From: Hyphomonadaceae bacterium
GTDB lineage: Bacteria; Pseudomonadota; Alphaproteobacteria; Caulobacterales; Hyphomonadaceae
DNA: 34,898 nucleotides
Direction: 5' to 3'
Assembly: GCA_027482995.1 (NCBI GenBank)
Contig: JAIXVM010000168.1
Location: forward strand, 1-34,898
The notes below the pieces were generated by a model, which was not told the origin of the DNA, did no database searches, and saw only the letters and a program-made list of their open reading frames with translations. This document shows positions 1-8,425 of the stretch, one piece after another; position 1 is the first letter of the stretch, and every line of letters starts with the position of its first letter. The position numbers and the translations under genes are program-made.

Positions 1-314
1 AGCGCGGCTGCCTCGTAGGTCTGAACCGTCAAGCCGAGCGCCGCTGCCAATGGCGCGGCGGTCGCTTCCGTGCGGCGGGTCTTCGTGGACCAGATTTCGG
101 TAACCCCCTCCCCGCTGAGGCGTTCGCTGAGCGCGGCCGCGCGTGCGGCGCCCTCGGCCGTGAGGACGGGATCATCACCCTTTTCCTTTTCAGCGTGGCG
201 CACGAGGAAAATCCGCGTTTCCGGCGCAGGCGTTGCGGGTCCGGCTGCACAAGCCGCAAGCAAGGCCCCGGCCAAAAGGCCGAGAAAACTGCGACGGATC
301 AGATTCGCCGCCAC
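1..314 (-). CDS. histidine phosphatase family lipoprotein (partial, cut by window start)
   Basis: Reading leftwards from a GTG at 312-314, the frame is open to the window edge and gives about 104 residues. The N-terminus is basic, then hydrophobic, and ends in a lipobox-like LLAAC at about residues 18-22, so an exported lipoprotein is likely. Residues about 35-39 read RHAEK, the histidine-phosphatase (phosphoglycerate mutase/SixA-like) signature whose His takes the phosphoryl group. It is followed by LTAEG and then STKTRRTEATA, the usual second block of this superfamily. The GTG lies inside the end of cysS (16-nt overlap), so the two are probably co-transcribed and translationally coupled. 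The C-terminal half with the second catalytic His is outside the window. The substrate cannot be told. The start is chosen because it gives a full signal sequence. Confidence 0.75.
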   Translation of the reverse strand, partial: MAANLIRRSFLGLLAGALLAACAAGPATPAPETRIFLVRHAEKEKGDDPVLTAEGAARAAALSERLSGEGVTEIWSTKTRRTEATAAPLAAALGLTVQTYEAAA

Positions 315-1684
315 GTGCTGCCCCCGGCGCCGTCCATGATTTCCACGCCTTCCTCGGCGAGCGCCTTGCGGATCCGGTCGGCTTCGGCCCAATCCTTCGC
401 CACCCGCGCAGCCACCCGCGCCGCGACGAGCGCATCGATGCGCGCAGCCTCATCCGGATTTCCGCCCTGCTCCCACGCCTTGGGCGAAACCGTCAGCAGG
501 CCGAGCAGTTCGCCCGCGGCCAGAAGGTCGGCGCGCGTGGCCTGCATCATCTCGGCGTCGTTCTGGTCGGCCGCGGTATTCGCCGCCGACGCGATCGCCG
601 ACAAGGCCGCGAGGGCCTCGGGCGTGTTGAGGTCATCCTCAAGCGCGTCGCGCACGCCGCGATAGGTCGCCCGCCCGCCTTCCGCCGCCCAGACACGCCG
701 CAGCGCGCCATAGATGCGGTCGAGCGTGGTCTTCGCCTGCTTGAGCAATTCCGGCGTCCAGTCGAGCGGCGCGCGGTAATGCCCGCTCAGCATCGCGAAG
801 CGGATCACCTCACCCGGCCACTCCTTCAGGAGGTCATGCACCATCACGACATTGCCGAGAGACTTCGACATCTTCTCCCCGCCCATGTCGAGGAAGCCGT
901 TGTGCAGCCAGTAGCGCGCCATGATCTCGCCGTGCGCACACTCGGACTGCGCGATCTCGTTTTCATGGTGCGGGAACTGCAGGTCGACGCCGCCCGCATG
1001 AATGTCCAGCGTCCGGCCAAGATGCTTCGCCGCCATGGCCGAGCACTCGATATGCCAGCCGGGCCGTCCCCGTCCCCAGGGCGAGTCCCAGATCGCATCC
1101 TCCGGCTCACCGGGCTTGGCAAACTTCCACAGCGCAAAATCGGCCGCGTCGCGCTTGTCCTCACCGGGCTCGACCCGGGCGCCGGCTTCATTGTCCTCCG
1201 GCTTGCGCCCGGAAAGCCGTCCGTAATCGGACATCGCATTCACCGAGAACCAGACGCTGTCCTTGCCCACATAGGCATAGTCCTTGCGCACCAACTTCTC
1301 GATAATCTCGATCATCTCGGGCACATGCCCGGTTGCCCAGGGCTCGATGCTCGGCGGCAGGACATTCAGGGCCAGCATGTCGGCATTGTAGATGTCGGCA
1401 TACTTCTTCGTGATGGCAGAAATCGGCTGGCCGCTATCGAGCGAAGCCTTGATGATCTTGTCTTCGATATCAGTGATGTTGCGCGCAAAAACGACCGAGC
1501 TCTCGCCATAGGTCTTCATCAGCAGGCGGCGCAGTACGTCGAAGGCGATCGGCGGGCGTGCATTGCCGATATGGGCATAGTTATACACCGTCGGGCCGCA
1601 CACGTAGATCGTGATCCGGCGCGGATCCTGTGGCTGGAAACCGCGCTTCTCGCGCGTCATCGTATCGTGGAGTTTCAGGGTCAT
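299..1684 (-). CDS. cysS: cysteine--tRNA ligase
   Basis: Class I aminoacyl-tRNA synthetase that charges tRNA-Cys in the cytoplasm. It is 461 residues long, the usual bacterial length. The HIGH motif appears as HIGN at residues 38-41, just after the CGPTVYNY block whose Cys29 is the first zinc ligand. Further zinc ligands are expected in the ECSAMA and HHENE segments, both present. KMSKS is at about 271-275, close to its position in E. coli. The frame stays open 26 codons upstream of the chosen ATG (1682-1684), but that extension looks non-conserved, and MTLKLHDT is the normal CysS N-terminus. It is divergent from folE, with a 271-bp shared upstream region, and overlaps the histidine phosphatase at its 3' end. 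Confidence 0.97.
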   Translation of the reverse strand: MTLKLHDTMTREKRGFQPQDPRRITIYVCGPTVYNYAHIGNARPPIAFDVLRRLLMKTYGESSVVFARNITDIEDKIIKASLDSGQPISAITKKYADIYNADMLALNVLPPSIEPWATGHVPEMIEIIEKLVRKDYAYVGKDSVWFSVNAMSDYGRLSGRKPEDNEAGARVEPGEDKRDAADFALWKFAKPGEPEDAIWDSPWGRGRPGWHIECSAMAAKHLGRTLDIHAGGVDLQFPHHENEIAQSECAHGEIMARYWLHNGFLDMGGEKMSKSLGNVVMVHDLLKEWPGEVIRFAMLSGHYRAPLDWTPELLKQAKTTLDRIYGALRRVWAAEGGRATYRGVRDALEDDLNTPEALAALSAIASAANTAADQNDAEMMQATRADLLAAGELLGLLTVSPKAWEQGGNPDEAARIDALVAARVAARVAKDWAEADRIRKALAEEGVEIMDGAGGSTWRRI

Positions 1685-1811
1685 GGGAGCGCCGCTACGG
1701 TTAACGCCGGGGGGTATCATGGCAGGCGCCAGACCTGCAAGGCGCGCTTGCCGCGGCGTCACAGGGCCTTGTTCAATCCAATTTGATCCCGGCGGCGTAA
1801 AATCGGGTGGA

Positions 1812-1833
1812 ATAAGATCGGCCGCGGTCTTAT
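1812..1833. promoter_or_regulatory. imperfect 22-bp dyad between cysS and folE
   Basis: ATAAGATC at 1812-1819 faces GGTCTTAT at 1826-1833, with a 6-bp GC-rich centre. The arms pair at 7 of 8 positions. It lies 128 bp left of the cysS start and 123 bp left of folE, roughly midway in the shared upstream region. The shape fits a homodimeric repressor or activator site, but no regulator is identified. Confidence 0.3.
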
Positions 1834-1955
1834 GTTGCCGTTCACTGCCCTGAGGGTATCAACTCCGGGCGGGCGTTAAGTCCGGGCATGGAAACCGACG
1901 GGTTCCCGCAACTGCCCCGGCTCGACCCCCGTCCCTCAGTCAAGGACCAAGCATA

Positions 1956-2585
1956 ATGGCTATGGACGCCGTCACCCCGAAGAATGATCTGCCGCGCGCT
2001 GAACCCGTGCGCCGCCCCAGCCAGGCTGAGGCCGAAGAAGCGGTTCGCACGCTGATTGCCTGGGCCGGCGACGACCCGAAGCGCGAAGGCCTGCTCGACA
2101 CGCCCAAGCGCGTGGTCAACGCCTACAAGGAATGGTTCGAAGGCTACGGCGAAGACCCGGTGAAGTATCTCAGCCGGACCTTCGAGGACGTGCAGGGCTA
2201 TGACGACATCGTTGTGCTGCGCAACATCGAAGTCGAAAGCCATTGCGAGCACCACATGGCGCCGTTCCTCGGAAAAGCCTTTGTTGCCTACAAGCCGTCG
2301 CAAGCGGTGGTCGGCATCTCGAAGCTGGCCCGCGTCGTCGAAATCTTCGCCAAGCGGCTGCAGACCCAGGAAACGATGACCGCGCAGATCTGCGATGCGA
2401 TCACCGAAAGCCTCGCCCCGATGGGCACGGCGGTATTCATCGAAGCCGAGCACCAGTGCATGTCGACGCGCGGCGTACACCACAAGCACGTGACCACGAT
2501 CACGACGCAGTTTACCGGCGTCTTCAAATCGGATGCAGACCTGCGCAACCGCTTCCTTCGCATGTGCGAACAGCAGACAGGCTGA
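1956..2585 (+). CDS. folE: GTP cyclohydrolase I
   Basis: Converts GTP to 7,8-dihydroneopterin triphosphate, the first step of folate (and queuosine/biopterin) synthesis; in this family it works as a homodecamer in the cytoplasm. The protein is 209 residues, normal length. The signature block with CEHH is at 97-100, and EAEHQCMSTRG is at about 163-173. The zinc ligands should be Cys97, His100 and Cys168, all present. The GISKLARVVE segment at about 120-129 is also typical. An AAGGA at 1942-1946 sits 9 nt before the ATG at 1956; a second ATG at 1962 is possible. A terminator follows 25 nt after the stop, so this looks monocistronic. Confidence 0.97.
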   Translation: MAMDAVTPKNDLPRAEPVRRPSQAEAEEAVRTLIAWAGDDPKREGLLDTPKRVVNAYKEWFEGYGEDPVKYLSRTFEDVQGYDDIVVLRNIEVESHCEHHMAPFLGKAFVAYKPSQAVVGISKLARVVEIFAKRLQTQETMTAQICDAITESLAPMGTAVFIEAEHQCMSTRGVHHKHVTTITTQFTGVFKSDADLRNRFLRMCEQQTG

Positions 2586-2610
2586 TCCGGCCAACCGACC
2601 GCAGCAAAAC

Positions 2611-2644
2611 AAAAGCCCCTTGTCTCTCCGGCAGGGGGCTTTTT
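2611..2644 (+). terminator. intrinsic terminator after folE
   Basis: AAAAGCCCC at 2611-2619 pairs with GGGGCTTTT at 2636-2644, with a loop of about 16 nt. The stem is GC-rich and ends in a T run. It lies just beyond the folE stop. Confidence 0.8.
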
Positions 2645-2742
2645 CTGTCGAACATGGTTGAACCGTCACGGACTGCCGTTATCAATGCTCGCGCGTAGAG
2701 TGATTACAAAAACCAGACAACGCCTCCGGGAGACGAAACACC

Positions 2743-3063
2743 ATGAAGAAAATCCTTGTCCTGTCCGCCTTTGCGCTCGCAGCGCTGCCCGCAATGGCCG
2801 CCTCGACGACTGTCGAGTTTGTGCCCGCCGAAGGCGACAAAGTCGTCATCGTCTTCAACGATGATGGCACCGCAGTCATGAACGGCGCCGCCCCGGTCGC
2901 CTACACGATGGACGAAGCCGCCAAGCAGATCTGCTCGACCGTTGACGGCAAGTCCAACTGCGCAACCTTCGAAACCTGGGGCTCGGAAATCGGCCACGCG
3001 ACCCCCTACACGACGTCTGAGGGCTCTTCGGGCGTTGCAACCATCACGGCGAAAACCGAGTAA
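2743..3063 (+). CDS. small secreted (periplasmic) protein of unknown function
   Basis: 106 residues. A clean Sec signal peptide covers residues 1-19 (MKKI, hydrophobic core, AMA|A cleavage site). The mature part is about 87 residues, acidic and beta-rich in look (VVIVFNDDGTAVMNG). It has two cysteines 11 residues apart (QIC...NCATF) that could form a disulfide; dsbB is in the same window, but that is only a loose link. It ends in a Ser/Thr-rich tail. I do not recognise a family. An intrinsic terminator on each side makes it a single-gene transcription unit. The signal peptide, codon use and flanking terminators argue that it is real. Confidence 0.8.
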   Translation: MKKILVLSAFALAALPAMAASTTVEFVPAEGDKVVIVFNDDGTAVMNGAAPVAYTMDEAAKQICSTVDGKSNCATFETWGSEIGHATPYTTSEGSSGVATITAKTE

Positions 3064-3087
3064 CTCCGACTCGAATACCGAAACGCG

Positions 3088-3120
3088 AAAGGCGCCCCCG
3101 GACCCGGTGGGCGCCTTTTT
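3088..3120 (+). terminator. intrinsic terminator after the small secreted protein
   Basis: GGCGCCC at 3091-3097 pairs with GGGCGCC at 3109-3115, followed by five T residues (3116-3120). It lies 28 nt after the stop codon. The AAA on the left arm also lets it act partly on the minus-strand gene that ends at 3124. Confidence 0.8.
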
Positions 3121-3123
3121 CGT

Positions 3124-3882
3124 TCAGCCCCTCCGGCCGAGCCACGCAGCAATATCGGTCACCACTTTATCCGTACCCGGCTCATCGACGATCCAGTGGG
3201 CGTGCCCCGGATACTCCTTGTAAGCACCCGGCACGGGGCTCTTGGCATACTTCTCGCCGACCTTGCGCACAGCCTGCGGAATCGTCGCGCGGTCCTGGCC
3301 GGCACAGATCGTCAGCGTCGGGATCATCACCTTCAGCTCATCGACCAGAATGCCGTCGGAGATGTCGCCGTAAACCTTGCCCGAATCGTAGAGCGCACCG
3401 GCATAGATCGCATCATGCCGCGCCTCCGGCACCCGGTTCAGCACGCCCCATTTGAAGCCCGTTTTCCAGACCTTGTAGGACTTTTTCCGGTTCTGCTGGA
3501 TGATGATGTTGAAGAATGTCCAGGCGACCGACAGTCCGATCACGGCGCACTCCTTGGTTTGTGCCGGCGTCAGGAAAACAGCCCTCGACACTTCCCCGCG
3601 CTCCGCCAGCACCTGCGCGATCAAGCCGCCCATCGAATGGCCGATGACTGCTGGCTTCGCGCCGTCCCGCGCGGTCAGGCGCCGCGCTTCTGCCGCCGCC
3701 GCGCCGACGAAGTCTTCGAGGCCAAGCTGCGCCAGATTGGCGGGCGGGTTTGCGCGCACGCGCCGGTCCGGGAACAGGGTGATCGCTTCGCACGTCCAGC
3801 CCGCCGCCTCGAATCCCGGCTTCATCACGTCCCACGCGCTGGCATCGCAGCCTATGCCGTGGATCATCAGCAGTGTCGGCAT
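3124..3882 (-). CDS. alpha/beta hydrolase
   Basis: 252-residue cytoplasmic alpha/beta-hydrolase-fold protein. MIHGIG at 6-11 is the oxyanion-hole segment. GHSMGG at 81-86 is the nucleophile elbow with Ser83. CAGQDR gives the acid Asp197, and PGHAHW at 225-230 gives the catalytic His (227 most likely, 229 possible). A short cap with several aromatic and lysine residues lies at about 120-145. No signal peptide is visible. Substrate is unknown: esterases and lipases of this general type are common and the sequence alone does not decide. It is the last gene of the minus-strand run, 15 nt after the rppH stop, and probably shares its transcript. Confidence 0.88.
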   Translation of the reverse strand: MPTLLMIHGIGCDASAWDVMKPGFEAAGWTCEAITLFPDRRVRANPPANLAQLGLEDFVGAAAAEARRLTARDGAKPAVIGHSMGGLIAQVLAERGEVSRAVFLTPAQTKECAVIGLSVAWTFFNIIIQQNRKKSYKVWKTGFKWGVLNRVPEARHDAIYAGALYDSGKVYGDISDGILVDELKVMIPTLTICAGQDRATIPQAVRKVGEKYAKSPVPGAYKEYPGHAHWIVDEPGTDKVVTDIAAWLGRRG

Positions 3883-3897
3883 TGGCGCGCGTCCTTC

Positions 3898-4413
3898 TCA
3901 GCCTTGCGGAACCCGGCCCGGCAGGACCGGTTCGGTCCACCGTCGAAACCGCGTCGCGACTTCCAGATAGACCGGTCGCTTGAATGGCACGATCAGGTCC
4001 GGCGTCTCTTCCAGCGGCGCCCAGCGCCAGGCGTCAAATTCGGGCGTATGCCGGTCGAGCCGCACATCGCTATCGGAGCCCTTGAAGCGCAGCGCAAACC
4101 ATTTCTGCCGCTGGCCATGATACGGCCCGGGCAGGCGTTTCTTGAGGTCCGGCGGAAACTCGTAATGCAGCCAGTCGGGCGTTTCTTCGAGCACGTCGAC
4201 CAGCTTGGCCGGCACGCCGATTTCTTCCTCGAGTTCGCGCAAGGCGCCGGCTTCGGCGCTTTCGCCGTCATCGATCCCGCCTTGCGGCATCTGCCACTGG
4301 AAAGGTCCGCGGCCATTCACGCGGCGCCCGATGAACACGTGCCCCGCCTTGGAAAACAGGGCGAGACCGACATTCGGGCGGTAAAGCGTTGAATCGAACT
4401 TGGGCTGGGTCAC
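3898..4413 (-). CDS. rppH: RNA pyrophosphohydrolase (Nudix)
   Basis: 171 residues. RppH removes pyrophosphate from 5'-triphosphorylated RNAs and so starts 5'-end-dependent mRNA decay. The Nudix box (G-x5-E-x7-REUxEExGU) is complete at residues 45-67: G45, E51, R59, E60, E63, E64, G66. The YRPNVGLALF start and WQMPQGGID lead-in are typical of RppH/NudH and of the related alphaproteobacterial diadenosine polyphosphate hydrolase (IalA type); these share sequence, so the true preferred substrate is uncertain. The ATG overlaps the stop of the upstream deacetylase by 4 nt (ATGA), indicating translational coupling. Confidence 0.93.
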   Translation of the reverse strand: MTQPKFDSTLYRPNVGLALFSKAGHVFIGRRVNGRGPFQWQMPQGGIDDGESAEAGALRELEEEIGVPAKLVDVLEETPDWLHYEFPPDLKKRLPGPYHGQRQKWFALRFKGSDSDVRLDRHTPEFDAWRWAPLEETPDLIVPFKRPVYLEVATRFRRWTEPVLPGRVPQG

Positions 4414-5678
4414 CCGTCGGCTTTTAGCCTAGACATTTCAACGCTGCCAGTGCGCACCTCGGCGCCGCGTCCATTCACGATGGCCGAGACGGGCGCGAGC
4501 ACGAGGCCCTTTTCTTCCAGCTGGGAAATCCAGACCTCGACGGCCTCGACAGTCACCGGGAAGGCATAGCCGGAGCCGAATGCAGCGCCCGATTCCAGCG
4601 CGAGGACTTCGAGGTCCATCAGCTCGGCGCTGATATCATCCGGCGTCTGGCGGTTGTCGATGGGGCCGGCGGCGCGCGCATAGCGCAGCGCGTTTGTCTT
4701 CGCGAGGCTCGCAAGACCCGAGCGTTCGAAGCTGCCATCATCCACGAAGGCGAGGCCTTTTTCGGCAAGGCGCGCGAGCACGGGATTGGCGGCCACCTTG
4801 TCGGCGGCGAACTTGGCGCCCTGATAGTTCACGACGCCGAAATAGCCCGACGCCCGCGACAGGATCGCATCCAGCCGGGCGAGGTTGGCTTTCGCGTCCG
4901 CGCCGGCGAGCAGCGTGTCCGGATGCATTTTCATCCGGCCATAATCATAGGCTTCCATCGGCACTTCGATGAGCACTTCGTGCCCGTCGGCGCGCGCGGT
5001 CTTGATCCAGTAGTCGAGGCGCTTGGAGTCCAGCGCAAAGGACAAGGTCACATCCGCCGGCAGGTCGTCGATCGCGAGCTGGGTCTGCGTGGCGTTCATG
5101 CCGAGACCGCCGATCACGATCCCGACCATCGGCCGGCCTTCGGGGTTCGAGAACTTGCGGGCGTAGACATCCGCGGGCGCCTTGCTCTTGGGCCCCTTGG
5201 GCGCTTCGGTCAGGGTCGCCGTCGCCATTCGGACGGGCGCCTTGGCCCCGGTCGCGAGACTGCGCACCTGACTGAGCGATTCGCCGGACCGGACCAGCTT
5301 GCCATTGATCCTGATCGCGTCCGAAGTCGCGGCCACTGGACCGCCCTGCCCGCCGGTGACTTCAATGCGAAGTCCGTCACCCTCAAGCTCGGTGTAGGCG
5401 AGTTCCATCGGCGCGGAGCCCGTATCGAGTTCCGGGAACTCGCTGCCACCGGGATGCTGGCCCGGGTCCACCAGGCTGGCCGTAGCCATGCCGGCACCGG
5501 CGTCGCCCGTATCAAACAGGGCCAGCGTCTGGCTCGGGCTGGCCGCGCCGGGATCGGCCACAACATGGATGCCGAGGCCAAGCGAGCCGGCCAGACCGCC
5601 GAACACGGCAAGGCTCAGTCCGGCATGGACAATGCCTGTCCGAAGTGGAGACGGCTCATACTCGCGCCGGTAACCCAT
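4410..5678 (-). CDS. divergent polysaccharide deacetylase family protein (YibQ-like)
   Basis: 422 residues. A membrane anchor runs at about 15-38, followed by a Ala/Gly/Pro/Ser-rich low-complexity linker to about 170. The C-terminal domain (about 183-405) contains VGIVIGGLGMN, LSFALDS, VLIEVPMEAYDYG and GFGYAFPVTVEAVEVW-like blocks (here GSGYAFPV), which match the divergent polysaccharide deacetylase family (PF04748). Most members keep the fold of NodB deacetylases, but the classical metal site is changed, so real deacetylase activity is uncertain. It lies between ctpA and rppH, an order common in alphaproteobacteria, and so probably acts in the periplasm on the cell wall. An AGAGG lies about 8 nt before the ATG. 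Confidence 0.88.
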   Translation of the reverse strand: MGYRREYEPSPLRTGIVHAGLSLAVFGGLAGSLGLGIHVVADPGAASPSQTLALFDTGDAGAGMATASLVDPGQHPGGSEFPELDTGSAPMELAYTELEGDGLRIEVTGGQGGPVAATSDAIRINGKLVRSGESLSQVRSLATGAKAPVRMATATLTEAPKGPKSKAPADVYARKFSNPEGRPMVGIVIGGLGMNATQTQLAIDDLPADVTLSFALDSKRLDYWIKTARADGHEVLIEVPMEAYDYGRMKMHPDTLLAGADAKANLARLDAILSRASGYFGVVNYQGAKFAADKVAANPVLARLAEKGLAFVDDGSFERSGLASLAKTNALRYARAAGPIDNRQTPDDISAELMDLEVLALESGAAFGSGYAFPVTVEAVEVWISQLEEKGLVLAPVSAIVNGRGAEVRTGSVEMSRLKADG

Positions 5679-5807
5679 AGGCTCGACCTCTTGGAACGGG
5701 GCTGGAAATCAGACCCCGACCATCGCCCCAGAGGGTTAACAGGTCGCAAACAAATGGCCGCTTCAACGTAATGGATCGATAACCAATCCTGCTGCGGTTC
5801 CGGGGTT

Positions 5808-7154
5808 TCAGCCCGATTTCGAGGCCAGCCGCGAGGCCGTGGCGCGGCCTTCGCTCAACAGCTGGATCGCCCGCTCAAGCTGGAAATCTTCGCCCGCATA
5901 GCCTTCCGGCGGCTGCTCATCCGGCATCCGCATAGGTGGCCGTTCCTCGCCCGATTCGTTCTCCAGCGCGTGCGGGAGTTCCGCTTCCGACCAACGCTGT
6001 ATCTTCGCGAGCTCTTCCTCGGTCAGGCGTTCCTGCGTGATCATGACATCCGGCTCGATGCCGAGCGCCTGGATCGACCGGCCGGCCGGCGTGTAGTAGC
6101 GCGCCGTCGTGAGCCGGATGGCGCCCCGATCGGCGCCGAGCGGGATGACCGACTGGACCGAGCCCTTGCCGAAACTCGTCATGCCGACAACCAGGGCACG
6201 CTCACGGTCCTGCAGGGCGCCCGCCACGATCTCCGAGGCCGAAGCCGAGCCGCCATTGATGAGCACGACCATCGGCACGCCCTTGAACACTTCGCCGCGG
6301 TTCGCGCTGAGCCGGGTCACGTCGACCGGACGGCGGCCCTGTGTCGAGACGACTTCGCCGCCCGACAGGAAGTGGTCTGACACCTTCACGGCCTCATCGA
6401 GAAGCCCGCCGCCATTGTTGCGCAGGTCCATGATGATGCCTTTGGGCTTCGGACCGCGCTCGGCATTCTTGAGGGCTTCCTCGAGCAGCAGGTCGGTGCG
6501 CTCGTTGAAGGTCGAAACCCGCAGGTACAGGATATTGCCGGGCTCCATCCGGGCGGTGACGGATTTCTGCTGGATGACTTCCCGCATCAACGTCACGTCG
6601 AAGGGATCCATGCCCTCGCGCAGCACCGTGATCTGGAGCTCTGTCCCCTTCTCGCCGCGCATTTCCTTGACCGCGTCGTTCAGCGTCTGGCCGATGATCG
6701 CCTTGCCATTGATGGCGGTAATGTAATCTCCTGGCTGGATCCCGGCCCTGGCCGCCGGCGTGCCGTCCATCGGCGAGATGACCTTGATGAAGCCATCCTC
6801 CATCGTCACCTCGATGCCGAGGCCGCCATACTCGCCGGACGTCTGGACCTGGAGGGACTGGAAGTCTTCGGGATCGAGATACCCGGAATGCGGGTCGAGC
6901 GAGACCAGCATGCCATTGATCGCCGCCGACATGGCTTCCTGCTCGTCAATGGGCACAACGTAGTCACGCTGGGCGCGCGCGAAGATTTCCGCGAACAGTT
7001 CGATCTGCTGATAGGTGGCCGTACGCGGATCATCCGGCGCGGCGCCTTCCTGCTGTGGCCAGGCCATCGCGGCAAAGCCGACGGCTGCAGCTCCCAGAAC
7101 CCCGCCAAGGGCCGTCCCGGTCAGCAATGAACGCATGTTCCACTCCATCTTCAT
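5808..7154 (-). CDS. ctpA: C-terminal processing peptidase, S41 family
   Basis: 448-residue periplasmic serine protease of the CtpA/Prc type. An N-terminal signal/anchor is at about 8-31. A PDZ domain at about 108-185 includes GLGIEV and PGDYITAINGK. The S41 core contains MDLRNNGGG (252-260), the Ser-containing NGGSASASE block (300-308) and SFGKGSV with the general base Lys330. The catalytic Ser-Lys dyad is therefore intact. The C-terminal tail of about 60 residues is Glu/Pro-rich. ATGs at codons 1 and 3 are both usable; AGAGGG lies about 9 nt before the first. It follows envC after 12 nt. This Ctp-EnvC pairing points to control of peptidoglycan remodelling and division, as known for Ctp proteases that cut hydrolases or their adaptors. 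Confidence 0.95.
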   Translation of the reverse strand: MKMEWNMRSLLTGTALGGVLGAAAVGFAAMAWPQQEGAAPDDPRTATYQQIELFAEIFARAQRDYVVPIDEQEAMSAAINGMLVSLDPHSGYLDPEDFQSLQVQTSGEYGGLGIEVTMEDGFIKVISPMDGTPAARAGIQPGDYITAINGKAIIGQTLNDAVKEMRGEKGTELQITVLREGMDPFDVTLMREVIQQKSVTARMEPGNILYLRVSTFNERTDLLLEEALKNAERGPKPKGIIMDLRNNGGGLLDEAVKVSDHFLSGGEVVSTQGRRPVDVTRLSANRGEVFKGVPMVVLINGGSASASEIVAGALQDRERALVVGMTSFGKGSVQSVIPLGADRGAIRLTTARYYTPAGRSIQALGIEPDVMITQERLTEEELAKIQRWSEAELPHALENESGEERPPMRMPDEQPPEGYAGEDFQLERAIQLLSEGRATASRLASKSG

Positions 7155-7166
7155 TTTGGCGACCCT

Positions 7167-8390
7167 CTAATCGTCGCTGGCGATCCACTGTGCCGGATTC
7201 AATACCTTGTCGCCAAGCCTTAATTCCACAGAGAGTTCAGGCAGCGGATCATCGCGCTCCGGCATGATGCCGACGGGTTCCCCGGCGCTGACGGTCTGGC
7301 CTTCGGATACGTAAATCCGGTTCATGCCGGAAAGAATAACATGGTATCCGTCACTTGTACGCAAAATCAGCATCTTGCCGTAGCTGCGGAACGGCCGGGC
7401 AAATTCGATCTCGCCGCTGGCCGGGGCAATCACCTGCGCCTCGCTGCGGGTTTGGAACACAACATATTCGGTCTTTGACCCGCTCGGCATCTTGTCGCCA
7501 AACCCGTACAGCACCGTGCCCGCGACCGGCTGTTTCAGGCCGCCCAGCGCGGATTTGCCGAGCGGCTTGGTGGCGGTCTTGGACGGCGTCGTTTTCGCCG
7601 TGACCTTGCCCTTGCCAGTCTCGGACGGGCGAAGCGCCGCAAGCTTCGGGCGGGTGTCGGGTTTCAGGCGCGGCGCATCCGGCGCAGCCGATTCCAGCGC
7701 GGCCAGCAATTCGCGCAAGGTCCCGGCCTCCTTGCCAAGCCGCTCCGCCCGGGTGCGCAGGCTGCTGACGTCACCGGCGAGGCCTTCGAAGGCCGCCCGC
7801 TTCGTCGCCGCCAGACGTTCGATCTCTTCCTTCTTGAGCGCGAGCGTTGCTTCCGCTGCACCGAGCCGCGCCTGCTCGGCATCGATTCCGGCTTCCAGTG
7901 CGTTCAGCTCATCGATCTCGTCCGAAATCGCTTCGGCCCGGCCGGACAGTTGCGGATAGGTTGCGCGCATCAGGATCGCGCGCCGGATCGCCACGTTGGA
8001 ATTGTCCGGGCTGACAGCCAGCGCGGGGGGCTGGCGGCGATTGGCGGCGGCCAGCGCGCCGAGCAGGTCTTCCAGCTCGCCTTCACGCGCGAGCAGTTCC
8101 TTGCGTGCGGTCTCCCGCCGCGTCCGCAGAGTGACCAGCGCAATCTCGGCCCGGCTCGCCTGCGCTTCCCGGCGGCGCGCTTCCAGAGCCGTCGACAGCA
8201 GCGTCTCGTCCAGCGTGCGCAGATCGACAACGGCCGCCTCGCCCTCATTTTCCAGCGCTGCAAGCTGCGCCTCGGCTGCGCGCCGTTCAGCTTCGAGCGC
8301 GTCGAGATCCGCGCGCGTGAACGTATCCGGCGCCGCCGCGATCAGCGGGACGATGAGCAGGCAAGCGATGAGGGATTTCAGGCGGCGCAT
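7167..8390 (-). CDS. envC: murein hydrolase activator EnvC family protein (degenerate LytM)
   Basis: 407 residues. The signal peptide covers about 1-20 (ends AAA-P). A long Ala/Glu/Arg-rich coiled coil runs at about 24-235, followed by a Lys/Thr/Pro-rich linker and a LytM/M23-like domain at about 285-400. The domain keeps the family shape (QPVAGTVLYGFGD, VIAPASGEIEFARPF, YGKMLILRTSDGYHVILSGM, VELRLGDKVLNPAQWI), but the HxH zinc ligands near the end are missing (VELRL). This is normal for EnvC, which does not cut peptidoglycan itself but activates amidases at the septum. Location should be periplasmic. It is 35 nt downstream of the HEPN-like gene and 12 nt upstream of ctpA. Confidence 0.92.
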   Translation of the reverse strand: MRRLKSLIACLLIVPLIAAAPDTFTRADLDALEAERRAAEAQLAALENEGEAAVVDLRTLDETLLSTALEARRREAQASRAEIALVTLRTRRETARKELLAREGELEDLLGALAAANRRQPPALAVSPDNSNVAIRRAILMRATYPQLSGRAEAISDEIDELNALEAGIDAEQARLGAAEATLALKKEEIERLAATKRAAFEGLAGDVSSLRTRAERLGKEAGTLRELLAALESAAPDAPRLKPDTRPKLAALRPSETGKGKVTAKTTPSKTATKPLGKSALGGLKQPVAGTVLYGFGDKMPSGSKTEYVVFQTRSEAQVIAPASGEIEFARPFRSYGKMLILRTSDGYHVILSGMNRIYVSEGQTVSAGEPVGIMPERDDPLPELSVELRLGDKVLNPAQWIASDD

Positions 8391-8425
8391 CAGATGAGCC
8401 TTGCCACCGAGGCGTCACTTTGACG

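Noticed and set aside
233-1786. 517-codon plus-strand open frame antisense to cysS
   Set aside because: Composition is rich in Arg, His and Asp-Arg pairs without any recognisable domain. It mirrors the codon bias of the complete cysS gene on the other strand.
3196-4392. 398-codon plus-strand open frame across the hydrolase and rppH
   Set aside because: Both real genes on the minus strand have full catalytic motifs; this frame has none and is His/Arg-rich.
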